64,000 bases of DNA from a bacterium (GCA_028716385.1 JAQUPX010000002.1:354756-418755); one strand, 5' to 3'. Numbered from the stretch's first letter, positions 18,943 through 28,550 are shown. Notes: a model not told the origin generated them from the letters alone. A program made the numbers and translations.

Positions 18943-19431
18943 TTAAGAGTTAAGTTTCCAGAGTGCAAAATTCAGAACTGAAGCAAGACTAACCCACAGA
19001 ATATAGGGTATTAGAAGTATCCCTGCCGGAATTGATATCTTGAAAAAATTCAGTATTGTCAGCAAAATTGCAATCCACAAGAATATGATTTCAAAGAACC
19101 CTGCGATTGGAAGTTTCAGTCCAAAAAATAGAAAAGACCATAGAATATTTAGAAGTAGTTGTATAAGGAAAATGCCAAGCGCAATTCTGACCTGTGATTT
19201 TTTTATTCCTTCACGCCATATAAGGAATGCAGATATTCCCATAAGCAAGAAAAGCGTTGTCCATACCGGAGCGAAAACCCAGTTTGGCGGACTAAACGAT
19301 GGTTTTTCCAGAGTTTTATACCATGTTGATATTGAGGGAGTCGTAAAAATTGCGCCAATAATACCTGCAAGTTGACAAACGATTATACTTATTATCAATT
19401 TTAGTCCGTTATTCAATTTAATATTTTTCAT
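18943..19431 (-). CDS. tspO: TspO/MBR family membrane protein
   Basis: 162 residues from the ATG at 19431, chosen because GGAGGG lies 4 bases upstream; an ATG at 19443 sits before that site and is less likely. Five hydrophobic transmembrane segments and the family signatures are visible: KPSFSPPNWVFAPVWTTLF after helix 1, ALGIFLIQLLLNILWSFLFFG in helix 3, and a final PYILWVSLASVLNFALW. TspO proteins bind porphyrins and related ligands and are linked to stress or tetrapyrrole handling; the bacterial role is not uniform. It is a single gene convergent with the propeller gene at 17260. Confidence 0.93.
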   Translation of the reverse strand: MKNIKLNNGLKLIISIIVCQLAGIIGAIFTTPSISTWYKTLEKPSFSPPNWVFAPVWTTLFLLMGISAFLIWREGIKKSQVRIALGIFLIQLLLNILWSFLFFGLKLPIAGFFEIIFLWIAILLTILNFFKISIPAGILLIPYILWVSLASVLNFALWKLNS

Positions 19432-19503
19432 ATCGCCCTCCATTTATTATGATAATTTTTTATTTCTTTTTAGTTAGAACAATGTAAATGTTTTTCGTAA
19501 AGA

Positions 19504-19911
19504 TTAAGTAGACAATTTAATATTCCCATCTCTATCCTGTTCTATCTTCGCACCATCTTGTCCTATTATTTGTCCGACATGTCCAGTCTCAATAGAACTT
19601 TTATTAGTTTTGCTTGTACTATTATTTTTTAATGTGAATTTAGTACCCTGTGAACTATTTATTGTTATTGATTCTGAAGCATAAATTTGCGATCCAGAAA
19701 TATTTATATCTCCATTTTGTGCCAAGAAATCAATAATGTTATTAGCTTTTATAGATGCATTTTCAATATTAAGACGCGAAGATATTTCTGTTGTTAATTC
19801 TTCTTTAGTATATGCTGTCTTTTCTTTAGTGAAAAAGCCTTTAACTACATCGTAAATAACGGATGAAGATAAGTTAATTCCGAGTTCCAATAAGAGTTGC
19901 TCTAGTGTCAT
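19504..19911 (-). CDS. Hypothetical small protein with beta-helical C-terminus
   Basis: 135 residues, not recognised. The first 65 residues are helical with repeated acidic/Thr content (TLEQLLLELG, YTKEELTTEISSRL). From about residue 70 short regular strands follow (GDINISGSQIYASESITI, GTKFTLKNNS) and then a conserved-looking GHVGQIIGQDGAKIEQDRDGNIKL, suggesting a small beta-solenoid. There is no signal peptide. It is divergent from the ParB-like HTH gene. It could be an accessory or element-encoded protein. Function unknown. Confidence 0.6.
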   Translation of the reverse strand: MTLEQLLLELGINLSSSVIYDVVKGFFTKEKTAYTKEELTTEISSRLNIENASIKANNIIDFLAQNGDINISGSQIYASESITINSSQGTKFTLKNNSTSKTNKSSIETGHVGQIIGQDGAKIEQDRDGNIKLST

Positions 19912-19938
19912 AGCGTTTCAATTTTAAAATTATTTTTT

Positions 19939-20034
19939 ATGAAGAAAAAATATCTTCCCGAATTTAAAACTCCCCAACAGCAGAATAACGAGCGAAAATT
20001 CATATCTATGGTTCAAAGATTACATCCGATTTGA
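19939..20034 (+). CDS. Short ORF directly upstream of HTH gene (31 residues)
   Basis: ATG at 19939 to TGA at 20034, product MKKKYLPEFKTPQQQNNERK plus 11 residues. It ends four bases before the next ATG. It may be a remnant of a larger gene or a leader peptide; no clear ribosome site. Low confidence that it is a real gene. Confidence 0.3.
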   Translation: MKKKYLPEFKTPQQQNNERKFISMVQRLHPI

Positions 20035-20038
20035 ATAT

Positions 20039-20383
20039 ATGCAAGGAAAAAAAATATTACGGGTAGGATTTCCACCTCTTGAAGACTTCAAAAAAAATCT
20101 TTATCTTAACCCAATGCAACTGGCATTAGAGTACAAAAAATGCATTACGGATGAACAGATGGATTCCCAAACAAAACTTGCTAAGAAGTTCGGCGTATCC
20201 CGAACTCGTATAACACAGATATTAAATCTATTGAAACTGGCACCTGAAATCCAACAATATATCTTGACTCAAAATAACCTGAACATTACAGAGAAAAAAC
20301 TACGGGCACTCACCCAAATAAAAGATAAAAAACTACAAAGTAGTAAATTCCAAGAACTACTGCACAATTTACAACATAAATAA
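20039..20383 (+). CDS. Small ParB/Spo0J-type helix-turn-helix protein
   Basis: 114 residues. The central part (about 28-85) reads LALEYKKCITDEQMDSQTKL then AKKFGVSRTRITQILNLLKL, a good helix-turn-helix followed by the LAPEIQQYI helix, as in the ParB/Spo0J HTH domain. The ParB N-terminal nuclease fold and CTPase motifs are absent, so it is an HTH-only relative. Such short proteins often accompany recombinases or mobile elements; none lies next to it here. It probably binds DNA in the cytoplasm. It has no obvious ribosome site of its own and may be coupled to the short ORF before it. Confidence 0.7.
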   Translation: MQGKKILRVGFPPLEDFKKNLYLNPMQLALEYKKCITDEQMDSQTKLAKKFGVSRTRITQILNLLKLAPEIQQYILTQNNLNITEKKLRALTQIKDKKLQSSKFQELLHNLQHK

Positions 20384-20419
20384 AAAATACAATCTTATCC
20401 CCCCTTATTATAGTAACAT

Positions 20420-20496
20420 TAAAATATTGACAAAGATTGGTTTCGAGAATATTTAAGTGTAAAGATATTTGTTGATGAAATTAATTTGGAGGAGAA
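20420..20496 (+). promoter_or_regulatory. T9SS-cluster promoter element, copy A
   Basis: TTGACA (20427-20432), 17-base spacer, TATTTA (20450-20455), then an inverted repeat AAGTG-N6-TATTT (20455-20470) overlapping the expected start site, then the leader words TTGTTGATGAAAT and the GGAGGAG ribosome site. Four further copies lie at 24897, 26338, 30294 and 57552 (minus strand). Confidence 0.75.
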
Positions 20497-21978
20497 ATGA
20501 AAAAATATCTTATGTTAGTTGCTTTTACCATAATTTTCGTATTTTGCACACAACTAAATGCAGACACATGGGCAAAGACTTATGGTGGAACAGGTGATGA
20601 CTATGGCAATTCAGTCCAGCAAACTAAAGATGGCGGATTTATCATTGCAGGAGAGACGAAATCTTTCGGGACAGGCAGAAATGATGTCTATCTAATTAGG
20701 ACAAATTCTTCTGGCGATACTGTGTGGACAAAAACTTTCGGTGGAACTTCTTGGGATGTAGGCTCTTTAGTTCAACAGACTCAAGACAGTGGTTTTATCA
20801 TTGCAGGATGTACACACTCTTTCGGAGCAGGTAACGAAGATGTCTATCTCATCCGGGCAAATTCTTCAGGAAATACACTCTGGACTAAAACTTTCGGTGG
20901 AACTTATGATGATTATGGCTGTTCGGTTGCCCAATGTTCAGATGGCGGATTTATCATTGCAGGTTCTACATTCTCTTACGGAATAGCAGGCTACGTCGAT
21001 GCCTATCTGATTAAGACAAATTCTTCAGGAGATACTGTGTGGACAAAAACTTTCGGCGGAACTGACGCTGATTGGAGCTATTCAGTTCAACAGACTTCTG
21101 ATGGAGGATTTATCATTGCCGGAACGACATACTCTTTCGGGGCAGGCACACCAGATTCTTCTAATGTCTATCTGATTAAGACAACTTCTTCAGGAAATAC
21201 ACTCTGGACAAGAACTTTTGGTGGGACTTCCAATGATGAAGGTTATTTTGTTCAACAGACCTATGATAGTGGTTTTATCATTGTAGGATATACATACTCT
21301 TTCGGAGCAGGTGATGAAGATGTCTATCTGATTAGGACAAATTCTTCAGGAAATACACTCTGGACTAAAACTTTCGGTGGAACTGGTCCTGATTGCAGCA
21401 ATTCAGTCCAGCAAACTAAAGATGGCGGATTTATCATTACAGGATGGACATACTCTTTCGGGGCAGGTGATGAAGATGTCTATCTAATTAGGACAAATTC
21501 TTCAGGAGATACACTCTGGACTAAAACTTTCGGTGGAACTGGTCCTGATTGCAGCAATTCAGTCCAGCAAACTAAAGATGGCGGATTTATCATTACAGGA
21601 TGGACGGACTCTTTCGGGGCAGGCTATAGGGATGTCTATCTAATTAAAACAGATTCTCTCGGCATTGCTATCGAAGAATCCTCCTCTCAAAATTGGAGCA
21701 AAGCTACATTTCGCCTTGGCGGGACCGCATTAGAAATCTCCAAAAACCCCTTCTCTCAATCAACAGTCATTAAGTATTTCATACCCATTAGAACTCGAGT
21801 GATATTAAGTGTTTACGACATTTCCGGAAGTTGTGTGAAGACATTAGTGAATGGGGAGAAAGAAACGGGAACTTATAGTATTGGTCTCAATGCAAAAGAA
21901 CTAAAAGCGGGCATATATTTTGTGAGACTGACAGCAGGCGGGGATAAAGAGACGAAGAAGTTGGTGTTGATGAAGTAA
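20497..21978 (+). CDS. T9SS cargo protein of GGFIIAG-type periodic repeats
   Basis: 493 residues. Signal peptide (1-22, ending LNA), then about seven repeats of roughly 56 residues (25-385), each near TKTFGGTGPDCSNSVQQTKD followed by GGFIITG, DVYLIRTNSSGDT and LW; this is the pattern of secreted propellers related to delta-60/SBBP repeats. A linker SSQNWSKATFRLGGTALE contains a recoded repeat (21683-21726). The T9SS type A tail runs from about 410 to 493 (KNPFSQSTVIKYFIP ... KKLVLMK). It has a close paralogue at 54482. The repeats are also near-identical at DNA level. It is first gene of a unit with the kelch gene 12 bases downstream. It is probably a surface or secreted binding protein. Confidence 0.85.
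   Translation: MKKYLMLVAFTIIFVFCTQLNADTWAKTYGGTGDDYGNSVQQTKDGGFIIAGETKSFGTGRNDVYLIRTNSSGDTVWTKTFGGTSWDVGSLVQQTQDSGFIIAGCTHSFGAGNEDVYLIRANSSGNTLWTKTFGGTYDDYGCSVAQCSDGGFIIAGSTFSYGIAGYVDAYLIKTNSSGDTVWTKTFGGTDADWSYSVQQTSDGGFIIAGTTYSFGAGTPDSSNVYLIKTTSSGNTLWTRTFGGTSNDEGYFVQQTYDSGFIIVGYTYSFGAGDEDVYLIRTNSSGNTLWTKTFGGTGPDCSNSVQQTKDGGFIITGWTYSFGAGDEDVYLIRTNSSGDTLWTKTFGGTGPDCSNSVQQTKDGGFIITGWTDSFGAGYRDVYLIKTDSLGIAIEESSSQNWSKATFRLGGTALEISKNPFSQSTVIKYFIPIRTRVILSVYDISGSCVKTLVNGEKETGTYSIGLNAKELKAGIYFVRLTAGGDKETKKLVLMK
21683..21726. repeat. In-frame repeat encoding SSQNWS.AT.RLGG, copy 1
   Basis: About 44 bases match 47278-47235 (minus strand) with few differences; both sit in the linker between the repeat domain and the T9SS tail of otherwise unrelated proteins. 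The core CGCCTTGGCGG is palindrome-like. Confidence 0.7.
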
Positions 21979-21990
21979 GAAGGGGGAAAA

Positions 21991-24723
21991 ATGAATAAAT
22001 ATTTTAAATTGTTTATTACAGTACTGTTGTTTGAAAATATTGTTTCTGTGAGTGGACACGAGTGGAGCGAGACGGGAAGTCTTATAAACGCAAGAAAAGG
22101 TCATAATGCCGTATTACTCACAGACGGTAAAATAATAGTATTAGGGGGGTATCCTCCGGCGCATGACAATTATGAGATTTTTAATCCTGCCACCGGAACG
22201 TGGTCTGCACCACAGTTATTACCAAAATCAAGTCCTGGTGGTCATAGTTTAGGACTTTTGCTTTATGATGGTAGAGTATTATACGCTACTTCTCCGGTAG
22301 GATGGTGGCATTACAGACCAAGAACCAACGACTGGGATACATCTGCTATTGACCCCGGTTGGTCGACTTTACGCTGTTATACTTTACTTTATTCTGGCGA
22401 TGTGGTTGCATTTTATGATCATAGTTGTACGTTACTTTATAACGACAATGATACAAGAACTCTCCTACCTGATTGTGGTCAGGACCATAAAAATGCAGCA
22501 GAGGTATTACTTTCATCTGGCGATGTACTTATATGTGGGCATGGTTTATCCACAGGAAGTGAAACTGGTGTGAGATGTGACCTTTATAACCACGTTATAC
22601 ATACATGGACACAAGTAGCCAATATGCAAGATGTCAGATATAAACTTAATGCTATATATCTTCCACCCGAATATGCTCCTAATAGAGTATTGGCAGTGGG
22701 TGGTGGGGGTGGAATAACAAGTGAACGTTATAATGAAGTAGCTAATTCATGGGCATCAACAAGTAGTTTAACTTATGGGAGAGCAGTTTCGACAATGGCA
22801 TTATTACCAGAAGGTAAAGCATTAATAATTGGAACACAGGGAATTACTGATGGAAACAAATGTGAATTGTATGATCCTACAACCCAGTTATGGAGTATTA
22901 CTGATACAATGAAATATCAAAGAAGCCATAATTCGTCAGTAATTTTACCGACAGGGAAGGTTATTACTATTGGTTCATTTGACGACTCTATAGGAAGCCG
23001 TATCCCTGAAATATACGACCCGACAAACGGGCAATGGCAAACCAGAAAGTCTTTAAATACTGCTCGCTGCGCAGCAACGGTAACTATGTTACCAGCCAAC
23101 TGTTCAACAAATGTTCTTATAACGGGCGGAGAAGATGGAACTGGAGCACTTAGTTCCTGTGAATTATATAATTATAGCAATCTTAACAGCGTTGCCTACA
23201 CAGGAGCTCTTAATACTGCAAGAACTCATCATACAGCAAATTTACTAGCTCCTGCATTACAGCAAGTTCTTGTTGCAGGCGGTAGAAATGGCGCAGCAAT
23301 TAATACTTCTGAAATTTATAGTATGACAACAGGAACATGGTCTTATACTTCAGGAGCAATGAGTACTGCAAGGTTTGACCACAGCGCAACGTTATTAGGA
23401 GATGGCAGAGTATTGGTAACGGGTGGAGAAGGGGGAAGTTATTTAAACAGTTGCGAAGCGTATAATACCGGAGCCGGGACATGGTCATCGGCAGGAACAA
23501 TGACAACGGCAAGAGCAAGACACAGCGCAGTTTTATTGCTTAATGGAAACATAATGGTAATCGGAGGAGAAACATCAGCAGGGACTCCGACGGCTACCTG
23601 TGAAATCTGGAATGGAACCAATTGGACAACCGTACCGGCAGCATCAATGGCAACTGCACGAAGTTTAAATACGGCAACATTATTACAATCGGGTAAAGTG
23701 CTTGTAGCGGGAGGAATGGGAGCAGGCGGAACGGCATTAAGCAGTTGTGAAATATATGATCCGACAACAAATACGTGGACAGCAGAAACGCCTTTATCCG
23801 TAGCCCGTTATGCACATAATACAAGTATATTATATTCAGGATTAATATTAGTATCCGGTGGAACGGATGGAACAAGTTATTTTAACTCTTGTGAACTATG
23901 GGATCCTGCAGTATGCAGCCCAACAACGGGATTACATGCATGGAAGACGGTTCCCGGAACACTTGCCAATACAAAAGCTTATCAGGCGTCCGTTCTTATA
24001 CCGATAGACAAGCCATATATACTTTCAATAGGTGGAAAAAATGCAGGTTATTTGAATGCCATCGAAAGATTTGACATAGGGTTAGGGTATTTACCAAGCT
24101 GGCAATCAAGAATAACAAATTATCCATCGGTAACCGCAATAAGTGACTCGATGAATATAACCGGTTCATTATTCAGAGGCATATCTCAGGCAGACGGCGG
24201 AAATCATTGTCACGTTGCGTCAAACGACCATCCAATCATATCGTTAGTAAGAGTAGGCGGTGGAAACTGGCAGGGGAATGGTGGCGGAGAAATATTAACT
24301 ATGCCAATGAGTTCTGAGTGGGATACGATGCATACGACAGTGCACCCAGTGATTGCTGATATACAAGGCTATTATAGATTATGGTCCATAGTAAACGGAA
24401 TACCTTGTAAGTGGCATCCCCCGCTTCAAAGTATAGACGAAGACAAGACGTATAAATCGTCGGAAATAAAGATATATCCGAATCCTGGAACTAAGGAAAT
24501 AAATTTTGCTTTTAACAATAACGCATCCAATGTAAGCATAGATATATATGATTTAAGTGGAAGAACTGTAAAGAGTTTGAATGTACCCGAAAATAAGGGA
24601 ATGAATACATTGGTATGGGATGGAAAAGACGCGAACGGAAAGAAAGTAAGCACAGGAATGTATTTTTACAATGTGCGTGGAGACGGGATTAGCCAGAAAG
24701 GCAAATTTATAATACTCAAATAG
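21991..24723 (+). CDS. Kelch/galactose-oxidase-like T9SS cargo protein
   Basis: 910 residues. Signal peptide (about 1-23), then many kelch-type repeats (about 25-720) with the pattern R..H.A.LL..GKVLVAGG ... CEIYDPTTNTW, enough for two propellers. Residues about 725-820 (AISDSMNITGSLFRG, NHCHVASNDHP, MPMSSEWDTMHTTV) resemble the galactose-oxidase-like early-set domain (DUF1929). The T9SS tail is at about 830-910 (IKIYPNPGTKEINFAFNN ... TGMYFYNVRG). Copper ligands typical of active galactose oxidases were not identified, so it may be a non-enzymatic adhesin or carbohydrate binder. It is the second gene of a unit with 20497 and has a GGGGG ribosome site. The tail differs in sequence from the neighbouring tails. 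Confidence 0.85.
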   Translation: MNKYFKLFITVLLFENIVSVSGHEWSETGSLINARKGHNAVLLTDGKIIVLGGYPPAHDNYEIFNPATGTWSAPQLLPKSSPGGHSLGLLLYDGRVLYATSPVGWWHYRPRTNDWDTSAIDPGWSTLRCYTLLYSGDVVAFYDHSCTLLYNDNDTRTLLPDCGQDHKNAAEVLLSSGDVLICGHGLSTGSETGVRCDLYNHVIHTWTQVANMQDVRYKLNAIYLPPEYAPNRVLAVGGGGGITSERYNEVANSWASTSSLTYGRAVSTMALLPEGKALIIGTQGITDGNKCELYDPTTQLWSITDTMKYQRSHNSSVILPTGKVITIGSFDDSIGSRIPEIYDPTNGQWQTRKSLNTARCAATVTMLPANCSTNVLITGGEDGTGALSSCELYNYSNLNSVAYTGALNTARTHHTANLLAPALQQVLVAGGRNGAAINTSEIYSMTTGTWSYTSGAMSTARFDHSATLLGDGRVLVTGGEGGSYLNSCEAYNTGAGTWSSAGTMTTARARHSAVLLLNGNIMVIGGETSAGTPTATCEIWNGTNWTTVPAASMATARSLNTATLLQSGKVLVAGGMGAGGTALSSCEIYDPTTNTWTAETPLSVARYAHNTSILYSGLILVSGGTDGTSYFNSCELWDPAVCSPTTGLHAWKTVPGTLANTKAYQASVLIPIDKPYILSIGGKNAGYLNAIERFDIGLGYLPSWQSRITNYPSVTAISDSMNITGSLFRGISQADGGNHCHVASNDHPIISLVRVGGGNWQGNGGGEILTMPMSSEWDTMHTTVHPVIADIQGYYRLWSIVNGIPCKWHPPLQSIDEDKTYKSSEIKIYPNPGTKEINFAFNNNASNVSIDIYDLSGRTVKSLNVPENKGMNTLVWDGKDANGKKVSTGMYFYNVRGDGISQKGKFIILK

Positions 24724-25101
24724 ATTAACAAATACTAATAATAAGCCCTTTTCGGGATCGCTTGTCCGGATAATTTTTATCGTTGGTGTTGGAGATGCAA
24801 TTCACCCTATATTGAATTTGAGGTAGAGAAAGATATAGTAATGGTGTAGTCTCCCCTATTTGGTAGTTTTTATCCCCCGTTTAGTATAAAATTTCACCCC
24901 CAATTTTTTGATTCACCGAAGGAATGAAAAAAGTTGGCATTAAAGATTGACAAAGATAGGTTTTGAGAATATTAATTGTCCGTGTTAGTTGGAATATAAT
25001 TATTGGGGTTTTTGAAAAAGGAAAGAGTTTTGCACTTGCTGGTTGAATCCAGCGAGAAGACAGTTGAATTTTATCCGGTAAAATGCCGGAAAGGAGGAAT
25101 T
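24724..25101 (+). promoter_or_regulatory. Intergenic region with T9SS-cluster promoter element, copy B
   Basis: 378 bases without a gene. From 24897 it matches the long form of the shared element (AATTTTTTGATTCACCGA, GAAAAAAGTTGGCATTAAAG), with TTGACA 24947-24952, 17-base spacer, TATTAA 24970-24975. After that the leader diverges from the other copies and includes CCGG-TAAAATG-CCGG just before the GGAGG ribosome site. No terminator with a T-run was seen after 24723. Confidence 0.65.
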
Positions 25102-26325
25102 ATGCATAAATTTATGTTTGGTTTTTTAACGTTAGTTTGCCCCTGCTTGCTCGGGGCTGCCGATTCCCTCAACATCCATTTGGTAGGATATTCCGACAAA
25201 CCCTGGATTTCGTGCGATGTGAAGGTTTTAGACCCTTATGCTTATATTGCAAGCTATAAAGGCTTTTATATAATGGATATTTCAACGCCATCAAACCCGG
25301 ATTCCGTCGGTTCTTATACATATGGTACTTATAGTTTGATGCAGGGAGTGGCAGTTGTAGGTTCTTACGCCTATGTTGTTAGTAATGACTCGGGACTAAC
25401 AATAATAGATATTTCAACGCCATCAACTCCAACCAAAATAAGTTCTTGTAATACACCCGGTGAAGCTTTCAAAGTGGAAATTGCAGGTTCTTATGCTTAT
25501 GTAGCGGACGGAGATTCGGGATTAAGGATAATAGACATATCAACACCGTCAAATCCTTTTGAAGCTGGGTTTATAGATACGATTGGTATTATTTGGAGAA
25601 TGACGATGTCCGGTTCTTATGCATATACTTGCGGAAACGGGCTTAGAATCATAGATATTTCCACTCCGGCTAATCCGGCTGAAACAGGTCTTTATCCTGA
25701 AAATACCGGAGATGTGGCAGTGTTAGATACCATTGCTTATGCTACAACCGGGAACATATTAAAAATAATAAACGTGGCTGACGCATCCAATCCAACTCTG
25801 ATAAGTTCTTGCACTACTTCGGGAGATTGGGGAAGAGCAATAGCAGTCTCAAGTGACTATGCCTACATTGCTACTTCTAATGGACTGCATATGGTGGATG
25901 TATCAGATCCTCTAAATCCGACGGAGGCAGGCTATTACGAAAACGAGCAGATTGGATATACTAATGACATAACTGTATCGGGACAATACATTTATCTTGC
26001 GGACAGCGCAGGACTGCATATTTTCTCAAACTTGTTAGGAGTTGAAGAAACAGAAAAGAAGAACGTGGAAAGAATAAGCATTATGAACAATCCTGTGCAC
26101 TGTGGATACATAGATATCAGGCTACAGATGGAGAATTCCGATAATTTGAGCTTGAGTCTTGTAGACATTGCTGGCAGGAAAGTAAAAGAATTTCAATTAG
26201 ATAGGCTGAATAGGAGCAAAGACATGGTCAGACTTTCGGTAAAGGATGTGGAAACTGGAGTATACTTCATAACTGACAGAAAGAATAGAGCCAATAGATA
26301 CAGCAAAGCAGTGATAATTAAGTAA
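25102..26325 (+). CDS. LVIVD-repeat propeller with T9SS-like tail
   Basis: 407 residues from the ATG at 25102, chosen because AAAGGAGG is 6 bases upstream and the signal peptide (MHKFMFGFLTLVCPCLLGAA) starts there; a TTG at 25003 would add 33 residues and bury the signal. Residues about 20-310 are LVIVD-type repeats of about 42 residues: GSYAYVADGDSGLRIIDIST followed by PSNP. The tail (about 325-407; INNPVH-type start, SLVDIAGRKVKEF, TGVYFIT, SKAVIIK) is a divergent type A sorting domain. The family is found on surfaces of T9SS and other bacteria with unknown ligand. It is transcribed from its own copy of the shared promoter. Confidence 0.82.
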   Translation: MHKFMFGFLTLVCPCLLGAADSLNIHLVGYSDKPWISCDVKVLDPYAYIASYKGFYIMDISTPSNPDSVGSYTYGTYSLMQGVAVVGSYAYVVSNDSGLTIIDISTPSTPTKISSCNTPGEAFKVEIAGSYAYVADGDSGLRIIDISTPSNPFEAGFIDTIGIIWRMTMSGSYAYTCGNGLRIIDISTPANPAETGLYPENTGDVAVLDTIAYATTGNILKIINVADASNPTLISSCTTSGDWGRAIAVSSDYAYIATSNGLHMVDVSDPLNPTEAGYYENEQIGYTNDITVSGQYIYLADSAGLHIFSNLLGVEETEKKNVERISIMNNPVHCGYIDIRLQMENSDNLSLSLVDIAGRKVKEFQLDRLNRSKDMVRLSVKDVETGVYFITDRKNRANRYSKAVIIK

Positions 26326-26337
26326 TAGAGCAAAAAG

Positions 26338-26408
26338 TATAAACAAAGATAGGTTTTGAGAATATTGAGTATAAAGATACTTGTTGATGAAATAAAGTAG
26401 GAGGCAAG
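26338..26408 (+). promoter_or_regulatory. T9SS-cluster promoter element, copy C (degenerate -35)
   Basis: The same order as the other copies, but the -35 box is TAAACA (26340-26345) instead of TTGACA; 17-base spacer; TATTGA 26363-26368; inverted repeat GAGTA/TACTT; leader TTGTTGATGAAATAAAGTAG and GGAGG. It begins only 12 bases after the stop of the LVIVD gene. Confidence 0.65.
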
Positions 26409-28523
26409 ATGAAAAAATATATAAAGTTATTTTTTACTGTTTTTGTTTTTACCGCAATTGTCTCTAACAGTTTTGCGCAATACCCGGACTGGAAAAACTA
26501 TACGAATGGAAATGGTGTTAACGCTGTTATCAGACAAGGGAATAAAATATGGGTTGGAACAAATGGCGGGTTAGTATATATAGATACGACCACAGGAGGT
26601 GCAGAATTTTACAACCATGCAAATTCAGGTTTGCCTATTAACAATATTACTGCTCTTGCAGCGCAAGGAAACACAATATGGATTGTAACATATTATTCCG
26701 GATTAACAAAATTTGATGGGGCTAACTGGGCTACATATACCACAAGTAATTCTACAATACCCTCTAATTATATTACTGCTCTTGCAGTGGAAGGGGACAC
26801 AATATGGATCGGAATACAGAATGAGGGGTTAGCAAAATATGATGGTACAAACTGGACTGTTTATAATACAGGTAATTCCGGTTTACCCGATAATAGAGTT
26901 TCTTTGATAGCAATAGAAGGAACAACAAAATGGATTGAAACCAGTGGCGGATTAGCAAAGTTTGACGGGACTAATTGGGTTATATATAGGACAAATAATT
27001 CCGGATTGCCGGATAATAATGTTACGTGTATTTCAATAGAAGGGTCAACAAAATGGATTGGAGGGGCTAATTATGGTCTTGCGAAATTTGATGGAACAAA
27101 CTGGACTGTATATAATACAAGTAATTCGGGGATACCTGCGAATATTATCCGTGACCTTGCAATAAATGGCTCTACAATATGGGTTGGAACAAACAGCGGC
27201 TTAGGAAAATTTGACGGCACAAACTGGACTGTTTATGATACGAGTAATTCGGTATTGCCTTCTAATAATATTGGGAAAATGGCAATAGGAGGAAACAGTT
27301 TATGGATTGGAGTGTTATATAATGAAGGCTTAGGAAAATTTGACGGTACTAACTGGACAGCATGTAATACGAGTAATTCGGGAATGCCTAATAATGGTGT
27401 TTATGATATTGCATTAGAAGGGGGAACGAAATGGATCGGAACCGGTGGCGGGTTAACAAAGTTTGATGGGACAAACTGGACTGTTTACAATACGGGTAAT
27501 TCGGGATTGCCGAATGATTGGATTACTGCTCTTGCTATGGAAGGTTCAACAAAATGGGTGGGAACAAGTTGGGGTGGAGTTGCAAAATACGATGGCGCTA
27601 ACTGGACTGTTTATAATAGTAGTAATTCAGGATTACCTTACAATGAAATTACATGTATTGCAACAGAAGATTCAATTAAGTGGATTGGAACAAGTGGAGG
27701 TGGATTAGCAAGGTTTGACGGCACAAACTGGACAGTGTATACTGTGGATAATTCAGGATTGCCGGATGACAGCGTCCTTGCCATTGCAGTAGAGGATACA
27801 ATAATATGGGTTGGAGCAACCTGGGGTGGATTGGCAAAGTTTGACGGGACGAACTGGACGAATTATAATACGAGCAATTCGGGTTTGCCTTATAATTACG
27901 TGTGTGCGATAGCAATAGAAGAAACCATAAAGTGGGTTGGAACAAGTTATGGCGGATTAGCAAAATTTGATGGGACTAATTGGACCGTTTACAATACAAG
28001 CAATTCGGGGTTGCCCGGTAATTATGTGATTGAGATAACTATAGATGACTCTATAAAATGGATTGGAACTTATGGCAGCGGATTGGCAAAATTCGACAAC
28101 GCAAGTTGGACTATTTATAATAGGGGTAATTCAGGGTTGCCGTACGACAATGTTAATGCTATAGCAATAGAAGATGGAACGAAATGGATTGGGACCGGGG
28201 ATGGATTAGCAAGTTATACACAGGTCGCCATCGAAGAATCCACAATCCCGAATCCTGCAATCCAAATTCCAAAATTAACCATATCTCGAAACCCATTCAT
28301 TAAATCAACAATTATAAAGTATCAAATACCTGCCACAAGTAAAGTTTCGTTAGCCATTTATGATATTTCCGGCAGTTGTGTAAAGACTTTAATTAATGAA
28401 GAAAAGTCCGCCGGTACCTATACCACAACTCTTACCGCAACCGACCTAAAAACAGGAATATATTTTGTGAGACTGGCAGCTGGTGGGGATAAAGAAACAA
28501 AGAAGTTGGTGTTGATGAGGTAA
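26409..28523 (+). CDS. Two-component-regulator-propeller-like T9SS cargo protein
   Basis: 704 residues. Signal peptide (1-24, ending SFAQ), then about fourteen repeats of about 42 residues (25-605) near TKWIGTGGGLTKFDGTNWTV followed by YNTSNSGLP and N.ITALA.EG. This is the W.GT..GL..YDG..W pattern of propellers found in extracellular sensor regions and in secreted proteins. No kinase follows, so it is a stand-alone propeller. The T9SS tail covers about 620-704 (SRNPFIKSTIIKYQIP ... KKLVLMR). Its paralogue is at 48526. The DNA is correspondingly periodic (about 120-130 bases). Its ligand is unknown. The gene at 28551 follows by 27 bases. Confidence 0.87.
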   Translation: MKKYIKLFFTVFVFTAIVSNSFAQYPDWKNYTNGNGVNAVIRQGNKIWVGTNGGLVYIDTTTGGAEFYNHANSGLPINNITALAAQGNTIWIVTYYSGLTKFDGANWATYTTSNSTIPSNYITALAVEGDTIWIGIQNEGLAKYDGTNWTVYNTGNSGLPDNRVSLIAIEGTTKWIETSGGLAKFDGTNWVIYRTNNSGLPDNNVTCISIEGSTKWIGGANYGLAKFDGTNWTVYNTSNSGIPANIIRDLAINGSTIWVGTNSGLGKFDGTNWTVYDTSNSVLPSNNIGKMAIGGNSLWIGVLYNEGLGKFDGTNWTACNTSNSGMPNNGVYDIALEGGTKWIGTGGGLTKFDGTNWTVYNTGNSGLPNDWITALAMEGSTKWVGTSWGGVAKYDGANWTVYNSSNSGLPYNEITCIATEDSIKWIGTSGGGLARFDGTNWTVYTVDNSGLPDDSVLAIAVEDTIIWVGATWGGLAKFDGTNWTNYNTSNSGLPYNYVCAIAIEETIKWVGTSYGGLAKFDGTNWTVYNTSNSGLPGNYVIEITIDDSIKWIGTYGSGLAKFDNASWTIYNRGNSGLPYDNVNAIAIEDGTKWIGTGDGLASYTQVAIEESTIPNPAIQIPKLTISRNPFIKSTIIKYQIPATSKVSLAIYDISGSCVKTLINEEKSAGTYTTTLTATDLKTGIYFVRLAAGGDKETKKLVLMR

Positions 28524-28550
28524 ATTAAGAAATAGTCGGAGGACTGATTA

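Noticed and set aside
24735-24775. Possible terminator after the kelch gene
   Set aside because: The CCC-TTTT-CGGG pairing is only 3-4 bp and the following T-run is separated from it.
26409-28523. Direct repeats of about 120-130 bases resembling a repeat array
   Set aside because: They are in-frame propeller repeats of one open reading frame, with no short identical repeats and unique spacers, so not CRISPR. The same holds for 48526-50772 and 20497-21978.
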